Shown: positions 12,801 through 27,800, numbered from the stretch's first letter. The stretch: DNA of 64,000 nt from Sipunculus nudus (GCA_026874595.1 CM049310.1:54625058-54689057); one strand, 5' to 3'. Numbers and translations: made by a program. The notes: generated by a model not told the origin, from the letters alone.

Positions 12801-15800
12801 CGTTTAACCGATCAGGAAAAAAATTTTACACAAATGTAGCCCTTGGATAGCTTTATAACATGAACAAAAATGGTGGCGCCACCTGCAGCCATTTTTGCAC
12901 AGCGTCCATCTGTTTGTCTGCTGTAGGATAAAATTACTCATATCTCTGCTGTGGTTTGACTTTTCCATATGAAATTTTGCATGTGTATATATCTTGGATA
13001 GTTTCTCGTTCAAATAACAGGTGGCGCCACCTACAATCATGTTTATGTGGCAGAGATCCATTCTAATATTTAACACATGTAACTCTATATCCCCTTGCCA
13101 CTCAATCAATGCCTTACTTCACCTGTCCTTCTCTGATTTTGGCGGATACACGTAGTCGCTTGTCGACTACCCGTATTCTAGTTCAGAATAACCTGACAGG
13201 ATGAGAAAGAGGAAGTTTATTATCTGTATGATCAATTTTATACACAGGACTCTCCTTAAAGTAAGTTTGAGAAGAGATGAAAGTTAATTCAGCAACAGAG
13301 TAAAAACGCAGTGAAGATGGGGGTTTATGATAGATTTAGGTTTTTGGGATAAAATGGTAATGCCGCATGTGATTGGTTCACTTTGGACTACGCTTTGCTA
13401 GAAATACCCCAAGTGTCATCACTTTGCTTCAAAAAAGGCTGTTAACCTCTCAACTACAGCAGATCATAAAAAGCCCTGAAGGAGCAATACTAAATGGAGA
13501 TAAAGTCTGTTGCATTTTTCATACGGAAAGGTTGGCTGCAAAGAAATGGGGCACATGGTCTGCAAGTTAAAATGCTGTGATATTTTGGCCATGGTCTTTT
13601 TGTTGCCGCTGGCTGATGGTATATTGTGTTAAGGGGCCATGACATGCATACAGCCAGGGCTTTTTATGAGTTCAGGTGGATGTGCCAAGGTTTGCAACCC
13701 AGCAGTCTCTTCAGTAATTGGATCATCAGTTTTTCGTGGTATGCTTCAGAAGTTGATGTTTAAACTTCTTATGGGGGTCACTGGGAGGAGGTTAAAGCAG
13801 AAACCCAAGAGAAAAACTGTCAAATTGAACACTGCTGCGTAGCATTTTGAAAGTGAGACAATTTTTATGTGGGAGAAAAAATTTGGTTCTTTCTTTCAAG
13901 CTCTGAACCCTGTCAGTTTTAGCCATTTCTGGTGTCTGTTTTGCTAATGTTAGAGATAGTGTCATAGAGAACAAATGAATAATGTATTAATAAATCATAA
14001 ATATAGAAAAGAAAAAAAAATTTGTAATTACTTAACATTTGTTATGAAGGTAACTGTAGCCCATTTACATAAAAAGGACCAGGCAATAAAATTGAGAACT
14101 TTGATATTGAAATGATAAAGTATTTAATATTTAATATTATATATTTATTCTTATAAATTTGTGTCACAAAGGATGATTTGATCCCCAGAATCAGATTTTG
14201 AGCATCACAGACACCTCTGTGTTCCTGAAAGCCCTGATATGTATATTTATGTGTGGTTTTTTGTGTGTGTGTGTGTGTGTGTGTATATACTGGGCCAAAT
14301 ATGTGGTGTGTTTAGGAAGTGTCAGGAAAGTGGTTCCTGAGATGGTGCTTAAAATTAATTTTATTTAATTGCGCTGTTACCTTCAACTCTGTAGACTTAC
14401 AACTACATAAGCAAAAATCACATTCTGAAAATAAAAGGATTATAGGCATGGTAGAGGCATTACTAGAGAATAGAACATATCTATACTTAGCATGAACGCC
14501 GACTTTGCTTGCATGGCTGTGGAGGTTAACAGTACTAATGATTATAATGTTACAGTTTGTCTGGTTTAATTCATGACACGTAGGTGATGGTGTTCTTCTT
14601 TCAATGGCAGACTTCAGCGCCACCTATGACAAATACAGAGGAAGGCTCAGTACAGATGACCTTCACAGACAAGAAGAAATTCTTCGAGAAGGAAATACAG
14701 GACCAAGCATCAGACAAGCCCAAGCAGCGAGAAAGTAAGTGAGGATAGACCGTTCTGATAAATCTAATGAATAGGGAGGGGGATGGATGTGTGGATACAG
14801 GAAAATATTGAACATGCAGATGGCCTTTCCCAATCCCAAATTATTGTTTCATATGCACATGAACACTGAGTAAAAGAAATAAATCAGTGGTATATGTATA
14901 AGGAAAAGTATAAAGTGTGTATACAGTATCAGTATTCATGATTTGTACTGGTTTACCAGCTTCTGTGGCTCAAGGATAGAGCACAGGACTCAAAGCCGGG
15001 AGGTGGTGAGATTTTCACGGTCGCCCCCACCCAGGGAGTGCACTTTGCAGGCTTAATGGGAAGGCTGTGCCCAACAGCAGTTTATCACTCACAAACGAGG
15101 GTGTCTTTCGGGAGTTCCTCAGGTTTATGACCCAGCAATGGGGATAATTACACACCCAGGACCAGAAGGAGCAGTAGACACCAGGCCAGGGTGACATCAG
15201 GATACAAAAATAGTATGATAGGAAGCCAGTGCTACCGCCCTGTCACGTAGTCCCAAACCGAAATGGAACTCTCCAGATGTACATACTTAGATTATGAATT
15301 CAATAAGCGAGCATAAAAAAATGGAGGCGGTTACTGCCACCAAAAAATAAAAAAAAAAAGATCCTGTACAGGTATGTATGTGTCATATTCCAGTTAATCA
15401 AAGAATATCTGTGCGTGATTGGAGCAGATTTTTGTCAAAAGAGTCTGATAATGGCTATCTTTGATCATATCAAAAAGACACTTTTTTTGTTTGAAAAAAA
15501 AGCAATATTAGAAGCTGCTCCATCTGGTGGAATCGGTGGTTTTGAAATGTGTAAAGCTGAAACACTCAAAACCAGAAAATGAATGGGGACTCAAGTCTTT
15601 GTGGCCATTAGCACCTCCTTGTAGAAGTTAATCATGAATAACGCTGAACATTTATTCATAACTGAGGGGCTTTGTGGTGCTGATCAAGCTGAGTTCTTAG
15701 GGAAATACAAACCCTTTTACAGTCTCAGTTTCAAGGAAAGTGGTATTTAATACTGCCTTTGTGAAGATAGCTGTTTGTTCTGCTTAAACACAGACATGTG

Positions 15801-18800
15801 CGTGGTGGATGAGAGTTGTGTGCCCTTTTTATTAGAGTTAGTTTTTGTTCACTAACTATGATTATAGTCAAGCTGAGTCATGTGTTGTAAAAACCCAACA
15901 GTCAGCTGTAATAAAGATTGAATATTTGGGGGGTTTAACAGGAAGTGAAGCATGATATCATGCGAGTCTCCCATGATCCTGAACTTGATTGGATTTTAGT
16001 GTGTCAGATGATAGTGAACCTTTCAGTGACCTCTCATGTTAATTTTTATGTGCTATATTTACCTTAAAAAAGGAGAATCTTTTCTGTTCCCTTCCATTAC
16101 ATTTTGCCATCATAAATGACTAAAAATGAATATGAAATATTGCACAGGAGACTGCAAAGTTAAATGAGGCTTATAATAACATATATATAAATGTTGCCGA
16201 AAACTTTCCATAGGAATGAGTCATATATCCAAAAATCATTTTATGCCAAGCAATTTCTTAACCTCTCAGAAGGGGCCAACAGTGATGAAATCGATGTTGC
16301 ATCAAACGTGCTGTGAATCAAATGGTACTTGTAATGCCAAAAACTGAACATCTTCCCATCTTCTCTTTCAAACACTCAAATTATTATTGTTTGTTAAAAC
16401 GAGAGATAATTATCACTATATGATTATGAAGCTTGTATATTTGGAGCGTTCATGTTTTTACCAAAATGCCAAGTTTTTGTATGCAGACAAGTGTCCATTC
16501 CATCATGTTTTTGTATCAAAGATTATCATTTATCATGTTATTCCCATGTTGCATCATTTCTTCCCCTGAGCATACCAGAAACAGTAGGTTAAAGTTTGTG
16601 GGGAGTCACCATGACTCATGCCAAGGAGGATTAGGAATTGTTTTCTCTGTGAATAAAAGAGCCTGTTCTTGTATGCTGTGCTGGCAGTGAACAGGTTGTT
16701 TACCATGCTATGGCAAATGACTTTTAGTAAAACATGCCCAAGTTGAAAAACCAGAAGAAAAAATAATATTAAAGCCATGAAGCGTGGAGGTGTTAGAGTT
16801 ATTACACCAACAGCAAGGTCCAGCCCATCAGTGATTACAGTGCTATGGGTTTGTTTTCTCATCCAATAAAAAATAAGAAAAATAATCTCTGCAACATTAA
16901 TTGTGGAGTTAAGTAAAGAAACCGGCTGAATAAGCATCAGTGCGATGACAGGGCGATGGAATCAGGAGAGGTGTTGCTGGCCATGAGTGTCATGAGGTGT
17001 GGTGTTTAACGCTGCAGGACCGGCTGAGTTGGGTCATTATTTAATATCCAGATGCTGTCTCATCAGTGTCTACAATAAAGCTCATCAGCAAACATGACAG
17101 GCAGCTGCCGGGCTCTACATCCTAATGGCTGGCTAACAAACAGGTCAATATGGCTGTGGTGTGGGGCCCTCTGGCTCGTCTGGCTTTATTGGCTCAGAAC
17201 CGGCTCATCTGGGCTGGGCATCTGCCTGTTCACAGGCCACAGGGACCAACATGACCTTGTTTGTGATTGGTTTTGTAGTGTAATTTAATGCTGAATTCAA
17301 AACCATCATGTTTTGGGTTAAGTCCCTTTTAAAATGCTTTCTGGTCTGTGACCCCTTGGAAAAGCTTTTACCAAATGGGTACAATCCCTTTATTGTTAGC
17401 ATGCTGAACTTGTAAAAGCAAAGTAGCGGAATTGAGTTCAAAAATCTTCTTGACCATAAGATTCCTGGCCAGTGTCTTTTCCTTGGGGATGTTGCTATTT
17501 AGCCACTTCTCCTTGGCTTAGAGTAATTTTGGACTGCCTAATATGACTGCTTGGATTGTATCCTTCCAACAGAGCTTACATTGATGGATAGGGAAACATT
17601 CACAGGAAGAAAAGTCACAGGAACAGTGTCATAAATTTTAGGGACAGAAAGTGAGAAAAAAGGGGAAAAAAATGTTTAGATGAAATAGTCATCTGTATGT
17701 AAATAAAAAAGTCACAGGTAATGCAATTGTTCTTTTTGTTAGGAAGACGAATCATGAGCTCTCCTTCCCAAATTTTTCCGGATTTTATAATTTCATGCTT
17801 CTTTTTATTCTAAAATAGTTAAGAAAGTTACAAGAATAAACATTTGTTAAACACTTGAGAGGAAATGTAACAAGTCAGATAAGATTGATATTACCGGTTA
17901 TTTAAGTTATTATGAAAGACTCCTTGAGCAATTGGTATTTTCTTACCATGTAGAAACCAGCTGCTTTTCAGTGCACATAACAAGGCACTTAATTAGCTCA
18001 ATCTTGTTAAGTTGGTTCATCCATTCATCCATGTTTCTGTCCAGAAAAAAATCACAAGAAACCTGACTTAATATCAGATCGGAGAATTAGCAAGACATGC
18101 ATGTCTGTTGGTAATTAAGTCAGGCAACATTGACATGATATCAAGTGACACCTGTCTAGAAACTGAGCCAGCCTCAGGTATTGATTGCTGCTGGATCACA
18201 AAACTATATGGTTACACGGAATGATTACTTGTGGTGCCTTTAGTGTAGTCTGAGTAACCAGTGAATTATGAACGCTCCTTTGTAGCAGTTATTCCCTCAG
18301 ACAGATGTAATAATGATTAATATTGTATTAATAAAGACCATTTTGATCTTAATAATTATCTTTACAATCTCCATGGTGATTGTTTAAATATTCATAACAA
18401 CCATTACAAATTAACATGGTCAACATTGAGATTTTAAACATTTCTTAAAATTTCTTTTATTTTTGTGTCTGATGTGTAGCATACTGAAATTAGCCATGAA
18501 AACACTGGCAATCCAAATAAGAAAATATTTCCACAGCAAAATTATCTTTAACTGTCATGTTATTATGACTAACAGTGATTTGACTGTTATGACAAGATGT
18601 AGTATTCCATGGTTTAGTGCGGAAAAATAATGAAGAAACCATGAAATCCATATGTACTTAAGTCCCATTGTATCTGTATGAAGCATGACTTGACAAAGCA
18701 TTCTAGCTTGACTTAAAAATGTCACAATATTACAGACAAGAAAAGAGACTATATTCAAGCCCAAATGAACATCTTATAAGATAATATTCAAAATTTTAGA

Positions 18801-21800
18801 CACTCAGTATACCCGCAAGATAGACATGCAACATGAGTTTTAGTGTGTGTGCAAAATGGCAGCCCCCATGAGCAGTTTTGAGAAACTTGGAGAAATACAA
18901 CTTATCAGAGTTGTAGGGTGCAAGGATACAACGTCAACATACTCCCAAGGATATGGTCTAGCAGATCTACCTGCTGAGTGAGTTTTGTAGCAAAGGGAAT
19001 GTGTATTTGCACAGTTTAGAGCAGGATAACTTTTTTTTACCATGCCAAAATCGTCAAATTAAATAGGATAATCTATTCCACAGAGTAACTGTACATCTCA
19101 GCATTATGATATCAGATATGGCTTTTGACATGCAAAAAGAGTATTGTAACAGAAACCACACAAACCAGAACTAAACACAGGAGACAAACAACACATCATT
19201 GGACATGCCAGTATTGTTAGGTTGTTGTTTCAATTTAATAAATGCAAGGCCTTCAATCAGCAAATTCTTGTGACTGGGTGCTCGGCAATTTCTTGGGGAG
19301 ACAAGGTTTGGGAAGACCTTTTATCAAGCTAAACTGACAGAATGGGATATTTTCCATCGCCAGTCATTGCCATGACATCCACGTATCTTCGCAAAGACCA
19401 GTCGATCCCATCTGCGGGTTCAGTGTCTGGCAGGGGCCCTGGGTGTGGGAGTCAGAACGATTTTAAAAATGCCAAAGGGAGGCAGAGGCCTTGGAGACCA
19501 GAACGTTTCCAGACAAAGTGCACAAGATAAACTGATGCAGGCATGTCATGTCTGCCAACAAAGCCCCCTGTCCTGAACGCGTGAAAAGTGATCTCATCCA
19601 CAAAGACATGCCAGCGTGCTCCACGCCAGACGGGACCTGACTCACAAGAACCGCCATCCCAATTACCGGTTATCCACCAGAGTCTGAGACTGACTTGTCA
19701 GAAGATGCTACAGCCGACTGACTCTGTAAATCTAATGATTGATGCCAAGACTCTTTTATAATGAACTGATTGTATTGTAACGGGAGTCATCCATCCAACT
19801 GAAGCCACTCATTGCTTTGCCTTGAACTCTCGCTTATCTCACTTTGTTGTGGCATGATGCCAGTAATTTTCACTGATCCTTCGTTACTATGCAGTGATGC
19901 CACTATCTCTAGACTGAAAACTGGAAATAATCATGGTCGTGTTGTTCATTTAATTCTAGAATGAATATTCCAGTTTCAGTTACAGGGTCCCATTCAAAAT
20001 TTTAACTCATTCAATTATTTATCAGAGGTCATAAAAATGCTTATGTACACAATGAAAATATTGTGATATATTGTAACAGTTATATTAAAAAGAGACTGAA
20101 AATGAGCGACTGCCAAATGTTGACTCACTCTAATTTCTAATTAGAAATTGCATTACATGAATATTTGTAAGGCAAATAAAATATTTGACTCAGTCTAATT
20201 CCTAGTTAGAAAATGCAGTAAATGAATATTTATAAGGTAAATTAAAATATTTGACTCAGTCTGATTCCTAGGTAGGAAGTGCAGCACATAAATATTTATG
20301 AGACAAATTAAATATTCATGAAAATAAGGGAAAATATGACTGGAAACAAGTGTTCATATAAAACATGGATCTTTTGTTCTTCATCACTTTTGTCTCAGGT
20401 ACACTGAATATTTTCAAAATAAAAACTAGATATAGTTTTAAAAAATTATTTTCTGTGGGTCAGAGTTCAGTGATGTAGTGTAAATGAAGATTGATTATTA
20501 TGTATGACTACCAATTATCCGGAAATACTTTAAAATTTGGAAGAAAGAATCACAGAAAAATTTTCTGCTGATTTACAACCTTGATATAAATGAATATGAA
20601 CAAATTTTTGGATACACAGAATCTAAAATTTGTGAGGATAGGTTGACTAGGTAAAAAATATTGGGTTTAATAAAAGATTTATCAAGTGAACAGAGGATGG
20701 AAAATAAAAGCTATGCATAAGTAACTATGACCATAAAAATAAAGTACGACATAAACATTATTTTAATGAAGTGAATAAGAGTTTTGATAATAAATCTGAA
20801 AGATATATAAAAATTATTGCCATATCGGTAAAATGAAATCATTTCAGGGAAAAGAAAAAAAGTTTCGGTCCACTGACTTGTTTGGTGAAGCACTTAGAGG
20901 ATAACGGTTTGTAATGGATATTAATGTCATGGTAATCTGGAACCTGCCTGGATACAAATCCCATTTTCCTCCTTTGGGTAGCTATAACAACACTAATCAT
21001 ACAAGCACTGACAGGCAGGCAGTTTGGCAATAGTCCAACAAGTTTCTATACATCAATACCTATTTATGATGAGGCTGCTGCATTTGGACATTAAAGATAA
21101 CAATAGCTGGATTCTCATATTTGAACATTTCTCCACTGAGATCCCTGCCTAATGACGGGATTTTTTGTACCGTGCAATATCTGATATTTATTGTTGATAT
21201 AGACTGTGTACATTGGATAATCACTGTCATATAAAAAATGTGGTCCACTCAGCATTCTCCCTGACAGCAGCCCTGCTTCAATACTTTTCTGCCCACATAG
21301 GTATAACCAACCTGAGAGCACTTATGCTTGATCATATATTATTCATTTCTTGAACAAAAGGACACCTATATGAATTTTCAGATCATATTGTTCATTTCTT
21401 GAACAAAAGGACACCTAAATGAATTTTTCAGATCATATAGTTCATTTCTTGAACAAAAGAACACCTTAATAAATTTTTCAGATCATATAGTTCATTACTC
21501 TATCAAAAGGATACCTAAATGAATTTTTCAGATCATATTGTTCATTTCTTGAACAAAAGGACATCTAAATGAATTTTTCAGATCATATTGTTCATTTCTT
21601 GAACAAAAGGACACCTATAATGAATTTTTCATATTTTTCTTTCCTTTGCTATTAAAAATAAATTAATTCTTTATGTATCTAAATGTTTATGTGAATGAAA
21701 GTGCTCTGTTTAAAAAAAATCAAATGGTAGTAGGAAGTACATGAAAACTTTAGTGCTCAAATATTGTTATACAGATAATAATAAATATTGTTAATTTTCC

Positions 21801-24800
21801 ATGGTGACAAGAGACATTTAATTAAGTGGAAAGAAATATTACGTTAACATTACATCAAATGATAAAAAGGGGTAAAATGATAATTTAGATATCAGTAAAA
21901 ATGTTGATTTTGAGGATTACCAAACTCCTGTTTAAAAATAAAATACAGGAAAAACACAAAAAAAGCAGGAATAATTTGTATGAAAAATTGTTTTGTCTCA
22001 TTTCAGGTAAAAAATTCTCATACCTGCAAGAGCATGAGGTGGCAAAGATGCGAACTGAGGAAGGTAAGTCCGCTGATTAATAAAATCATAACGACTGATC
22101 ATTTCTTTAAGTCCATGAACATTCTATGAGTCAGTGAACTATCTCAGACGGGAAGGTCTTGAAACTAATAAAAATCAATAAAAAAAGACAAAATCATTCC
22201 AAGAAGTTCATGAACATTCTTTAATTTAATGAAAAATATAATAAGAAAAATTAAAGTGTCAAAAGTTATTTCTGTAAGTTACTGGATACTTGGCTGATTA
22301 TATTATGAAATAATTGAAAATTCACCTGAAAGAGCTGAAATTACTGAAAGTTAAGTTCTTTGATGCCTGAAAAAAAGTTTTATTTTATGACAACTTGAAA
22401 TTTATATCTCTGTTGAATATTGGTTCATTTATGTCCCAGCAATATGGTGCTGTAAATAGTGATTTCATATATAATATAAAAACATCAAGAGTTGGCTGTT
22501 ATTATTTTTGTGTGATTTTTAGCTATTATTAATAGAAAAATGGAAATAGAGGAACATGAGAAAATTAATCAAGATTGGCTAGCTTCAGAAATATAAATAA
22601 GTTAGATAAATTAGGAACTGCCAGGTCAGATATGATAAGTGATCAGATTGGATCCTATTGCTATGGTAACCATAATTTCATTACCAGATTAAGCACTGAA
22701 TAGTATTTTGTGCTTGGTAATGGAGCTGACAGTGTCAAAATTTAATTGTGTGAAACGGCCCACGTTCCTTTTCTGGAACTGCAGATAAGATTGAGATTGA
22801 TGCTAGGCGATCCTGTGTTACCATGGAAACTGAGGAAGGTGTGGCATTGCCCACCAAGAGGGATCTTGCTGCACATACTTGATTTGGAGCGGTAGCGTCT
22901 GTTAGGTTTTAAAGTTTGATGACCCTAACAGACCCTGACGAACAGCAGTTGGTGCTCACAACACCGCCACGACACGATCCAAATCTTCTCATGGTGATGT
23001 TTATGCTGGGCCAGGCCCACTCACCGTAAATCTTGTATGGGGTCCCAAAAATCAATAGGAGTTGGTGCAACCATGTAAATTCTACAGGTCCCAGAGACAT
23101 CACTGCCAGGACTGTAAAATTGCGCAATATAAGCCTCCTCTCACTGACATTGGTCATTTTCTCTCGGTTATGGAAATTCACTGCGGAGTCTTCTGATATA
23201 TTGCCTCCAATCATAACACTTAACCAAGCAAAATGAACTGCAGTTACTGAGACACGGCTTGAGTGAACAAAATATGAATCTCTTTTGCAGCCTCTCATAA
23301 ACCCTGCCTGTCTTTTGCATAGAAAAAGGCAGAAGTTGTTCATATGTCTGTGCTCTTGAGAAAATGTGTATTGTTCCAGATGTAACAGGAAACAAATGGT
23401 TAAAACAGAAAAATATAATTTTTGTTAAATATATAATAGGTATATAATATTATTCCATTTTGACATAACACCAGACAGATGGTGAAACACTTTCCAAAGG
23501 TTTCTGATGAATCAGTACTCTTTTAAGTACTGACAAGAGTTCTTCCTGATCAGAGCTCTTTGAACAAATTTTTGCCAAAAGTTAGTTACAAAGTGCAAGT
23601 TTTTATCACACAAGCATTTATTTGTGTTTATTGCCACAAACATCACCACAAAAAATATTTATTTTACCCAGAGGAGTGGTTGCCAGGCAACAGTGAGCTA
23701 TAGATCTAAGAAGATCATTTTTTGTCACTAACCAATCAATATCCACCTTATAGGATCTGAGCCGCGTGAAGGAGGCAGGGCTTGTTAATTTAAGGGTTGT
23801 ATTCCTTGCTGGTCTTTTGGAATAATTGACCGCATTAAAATTGAAAGCATGACAGCTTTGCAAGTTGGCGATATTGGAAATTTCTTTACTTCAGTTTCCT
23901 GCGTCCATTATGTTTTGTTCAGGAAAATGGCAATGGTAATTTACCTCATCCACAATTATTGATGGCCGTACCAGTTTTGTACCTTCCTTGGTTGATATGC
24001 TGGCACTTCTTATGTTGACACTTAAGGGAATAGAGAGGATATCAGTGAGAGAAATGATATGAAAATTGACTGTGTGCATTATTTCAATTTGGATGCTAAT
24101 CTTAGGAAATGACTATCTTCTCTTCTTTGAGAATTTAGGCTATATCTGAGTAAATCAGGAAAACGCATTGATAATTTACTGCATCAGTGTATTCTGTTTT
24201 GTGGTTTTAGTGAGTGTTGGAGCTTCAATTTCTTTATGTAAGCATATTTTCATAGTCATCATTTCTATTTTTCTGTAATGGTGTCATAATTATTGTATAT
24301 CTGCTTCCCCTGTAGAGTCATTCTTTGTTGAAACAAGTGAACATGTAAGGTTTAGTTTTTGACCTGTTTTCACAGCTTGTTCACTTTTACAGATATATAA
24401 AATGCTAAGTGTGCACTTTGTACACAAACACTTAAATGAGGTATTATTAAATTTTTGTTAAATCTGACTTTTTCTGGATTCAGTATCCATGACCAGCAGA
24501 AAAATAAATTGGTAAACCCTGCATTGCATTTTAATTCCTGTCATTGCACCCTTCCCCTTTATTGAAAACAAACCTCTTTCAGTTTGGTATTGTGGGGATA
24601 GCCAGGATTACTTATCTCAACTGTCAAACTTTAAAATAAAAATTTGTTACATTTCAAGGAAACACCTGTTTACATTTTACATTGGCATGCTTACAATATA
24701 GTAGAATGAAGACCTTACCACAAAAACATCCTGTGTTTATGTTATCAGCCTTGAAACAATTCTTAACCAATGCAGTTCAGCAGACTTCATTACCTCCCTA

Positions 24801-27800
24801 ACTACATTCATACCTGCACTGCTGGTGTATTTAGAACCCAAGTGCATTGTGGGAATAGAATTTCTATACCTACAATCCCTAACTAGCAGAGTCATTACTC
24901 GTGAGTTTGATTCTGTAGAGTGTGCTGTCTTTGTTATAAAACAAATGTTTTTCATGTTGGAAAATAAACCCACTCTTATGATTGATTTTATTTGTTACAG
25001 AGAAGAAAGTCTCAAACATGTCGCAGGAAGAACTGTTATCGTCGTATATGGACACTGGTGGAGGTGAAGGCCAAGAGTTTGATCAACTTATGAACAGGTA
25101 AATAAGACATGTAACAGAATTTTCAGGATCTTCCTGGTAGCAAATATATGAAAATTGCATTGATTGCTAACCGTAACATGAGGTCTTTGTAAGCATATAG
25201 CCAATGTAGTAAATGTATGGTATAAAATGTCTTTTTTAAAGGTGAGTAGAAAATCGAAGAAATTAACCAGATTTAAGTGTGTCTCCCAATAATCGATTAC
25301 AAAACTTTTCTAGAATAAGTGCATTTTTTTAATATTATATTAATTTTGACATTTCCCCCCCCCCCCCTTTCTGACTGTTAATGGTTTAACCATTATGTAG
25401 CTTTTAAATCATACAATTATTGACTTATTTTCCAACTAACATTTTAAACCCTCTGACATTTAGCTTACAAAATGGGTATGTATGAGGTAGCATGTGATTA
25501 TGATGAGTAGCGTAGTTTATTTATTTACTGTGCTGTGTCTCAGTGTCAGATCAGTTAATGTAGGTGTGCCTGTATTTAAGTTAATTTCACTTGGTTTCAT
25601 TGATGTATCATGATCTTTTATTTTATAATGGCAGAAAGCTATGCTTTTATCTTTACTTTGACTTGTTTGAGCTGTACCCTAAAAAAATTGTACTGCTTTG
25701 ATGCTGTCATTAATTTCTTTTTAAGCTCTGATACATCAAAATCATACATCAAGTTTACCTTATACTTTGTCCCAGGATTTAATCACAAATTTGTTAAGAA
25801 CATGTTTATTGTTTCCTTATTTATGGAATATTTGAAGAAAATCCCACATTCACATAGTCAAAATTTTATTAATAGTTTACACTGGCTTAAAAAGGAAAAC
25901 ACTCACAGACACTTGTAATATGTATAAAAGCCCCTCTTGAAATTCATTATGAATTTGGATAAAAGCAGATCCAGTGAGATCTAATTTTCCTAGATCAAGA
26001 GATTACGTTATATATCAAATTTGCCAGCTATGAGCATGACTATATTATTTAATGATGATACAGACTTCTTGATGCAAGGTTTGTATAAAGTCATTATTTA
26101 TATATTTGACCTTATTTTTAGTTGCTTTCTTATAGTTATGAACAGGACTTGGTGTGTTATAATTAATAGTAGATGCATATTTGACCTCATGAGTTATGTG
26201 TTTAAAGCCTGCAGCACCTAAGCAACATGCAAGTTACTATTTATAGCATACTTGTGTCACATCCCCATGGGTTGCTCCAGATCATGTGACAAGGCTGATT
26301 TTTTATCAGTGCAAGTCATGAATCTCAGTAGAACCCATTTTGTCTGTGTTTTACTACGTTTCTTTGAATTTTTGATTAAATAATGCATGCTTTCTTGAGG
26401 TGTCAGTTTTAATACAGTACAAATAAATGTGTTCTATATTTAGTGTGTTAACAACAGTAGCTGACTGCAGTGGTTTATCATTATGTAGACATTAAGTTAC
26501 TGCTATATTAGGCTATTATTCAGTTTCAACATTGTAACTTTTATATAGCTGACACTCTGTAGGAAATACAATATGGTAAATCTGACCGGTTCAGCATAAG
26601 TGGCACTTTTGATTTATGGAGATTATTGAGCAGATTACTTACATCTCAGTTTTGTATCGATTATTGTATCAGCTTTGGAGCTGGTGTTTCAAATGTTATT
26701 TAGTTAAGTGTTACCAACATGCAGGATTGAGGCTAAAAGTAAATATGAGACTTAAGAAAGAGATCCAAGTGAATTATTTTTAAAAAATGCTGAGAGATAT
26801 TGGAAGAAGTTTCTAAAGCTGGTTCATATTTTGGTCACCAGGGGGCAGGTGCGTACAGCCAAGGCAGAACGGAGAATGCAGGATCGACTGAAGCAAGATG
26901 GACCAGGACCTGCACCCACAGGCTCCAGTCGACCAATGTCTACTGCTCAACAGAGGGCGCTAGAGGCAGAGAAGAGGGCTGCATGGAGAAAAGCAAGGTG
27001 ATTAATCACAAAATGTACCTGTGTTCTTTAATACATATACAACCACAAAAAAAATCTGTACCTAATTTTAGACCACCAAGTAATTTTTTCGATGAGTTGT
27101 TTTCAAACACCAAATTTTTTTTGCATCTTGATATATGCATTATTTGTTCTTTTAGATGTGTAATATATAAATAAAAGATAGGGCTTTTTGGGTCATGATT
27201 TGAAGCCGGTAACATTTTGGATTTAAAAAAAAAAAGAATTAATGTTAGATATTTAACTGTTTGGTCTTTACTCTCAGTATTTGACTTTACCTTCATTTGA
27301 AAGTGACTGGCTCTCCTATCAAGTATCTTGTTAATATGACTGCTCGGGTTGTAGTGTCAGTAATACAATGCCTTTACAGTATTAACTATAGAGGTGTCAT
27401 CTGTCCACAGATTGCAGTCATTAGAAGCAGATGCAATGAGAGCCCAGGCTGTGCTGAACAAAGAGAGAGAGCTGCTAGCACCTAAAGCAGCCATCGATGA
27501 CAGCATAGATGGTACTGGCAGCTTCCTACTTTTTAACTTGCCATTAAATATGTTATATTTATGTTTTATTCTCAGTGATTTATAAAAATAAAAGCAAAAC
27601 AAAATATGTATGAACTTTTGACAGAAAAATATTTTTGCAATATTAAGATGCATTAAGACCAACATACATTTATGCTTATGGTTTATTAGTATATATGGAT
27701 ATTTTTAATAGGGGCTGGTTGGTTGGAAAATTCTGATATTTGGACCGGTATTCCTTTGAACAGATAAAGATGCCTCTGAATGATAAAATGATATATTGCA

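Larger units (their letters stand above)
868..14610 (+). other. SCRIB: Scribble intron, 13.7 kb
   Basis: No coding exon could be supported here. It holds a short hairpin-ended element (1444-1629), four SINE copies (5766-8525), a TIR element (6769-7392), a truncated pearl-like element (10390-10700), a 260-bp duplication and a Helitron (11709-13181). The stretches 1630-5765 and 8526-10389 contain no repeat I recognise. Open frames there, for example 9420-9812, lack splice sites and family motifs. Confidence 0.6.
14735..22006 (+). other. SCRIB: Scribble intron, 7.3 kb
   Basis: Contains a full SINE (14957-15300), a family B repeat (18790-19075) and two tandem arrays (20119-20320 and 21330-21632). 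The rest, including 15301-18789 and 19076-20118, shows no exon or recognised repeat. Confidence 0.6.

Noticed and set aside
10961-13670. LTR retrotransposon, from the 260-bp direct repeats
   Set aside because: No TG/CA ends, primer-binding site, polypurine tract or coding interior. The interior is a Helitron and an older repeat.
21330-21632. CRISPR-like array
   Set aside because: The 50-bp units are tandem with no unique spacers, in an animal intron.
22909-23343. 144-codon minus-strand open frame
   Set aside because: Composition is not protein-like (Cys, Ser and aromatic rich in patches), no motif recognised, and it lies in the intron of the opposite-strand gene.
26849-26997. Alternative start of Scribble exon E at 26849 after CAG
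   Set aside because: Phase 2 from exon D needs one leading base; only the start at 26842 keeps VRTAKAERR in frame.
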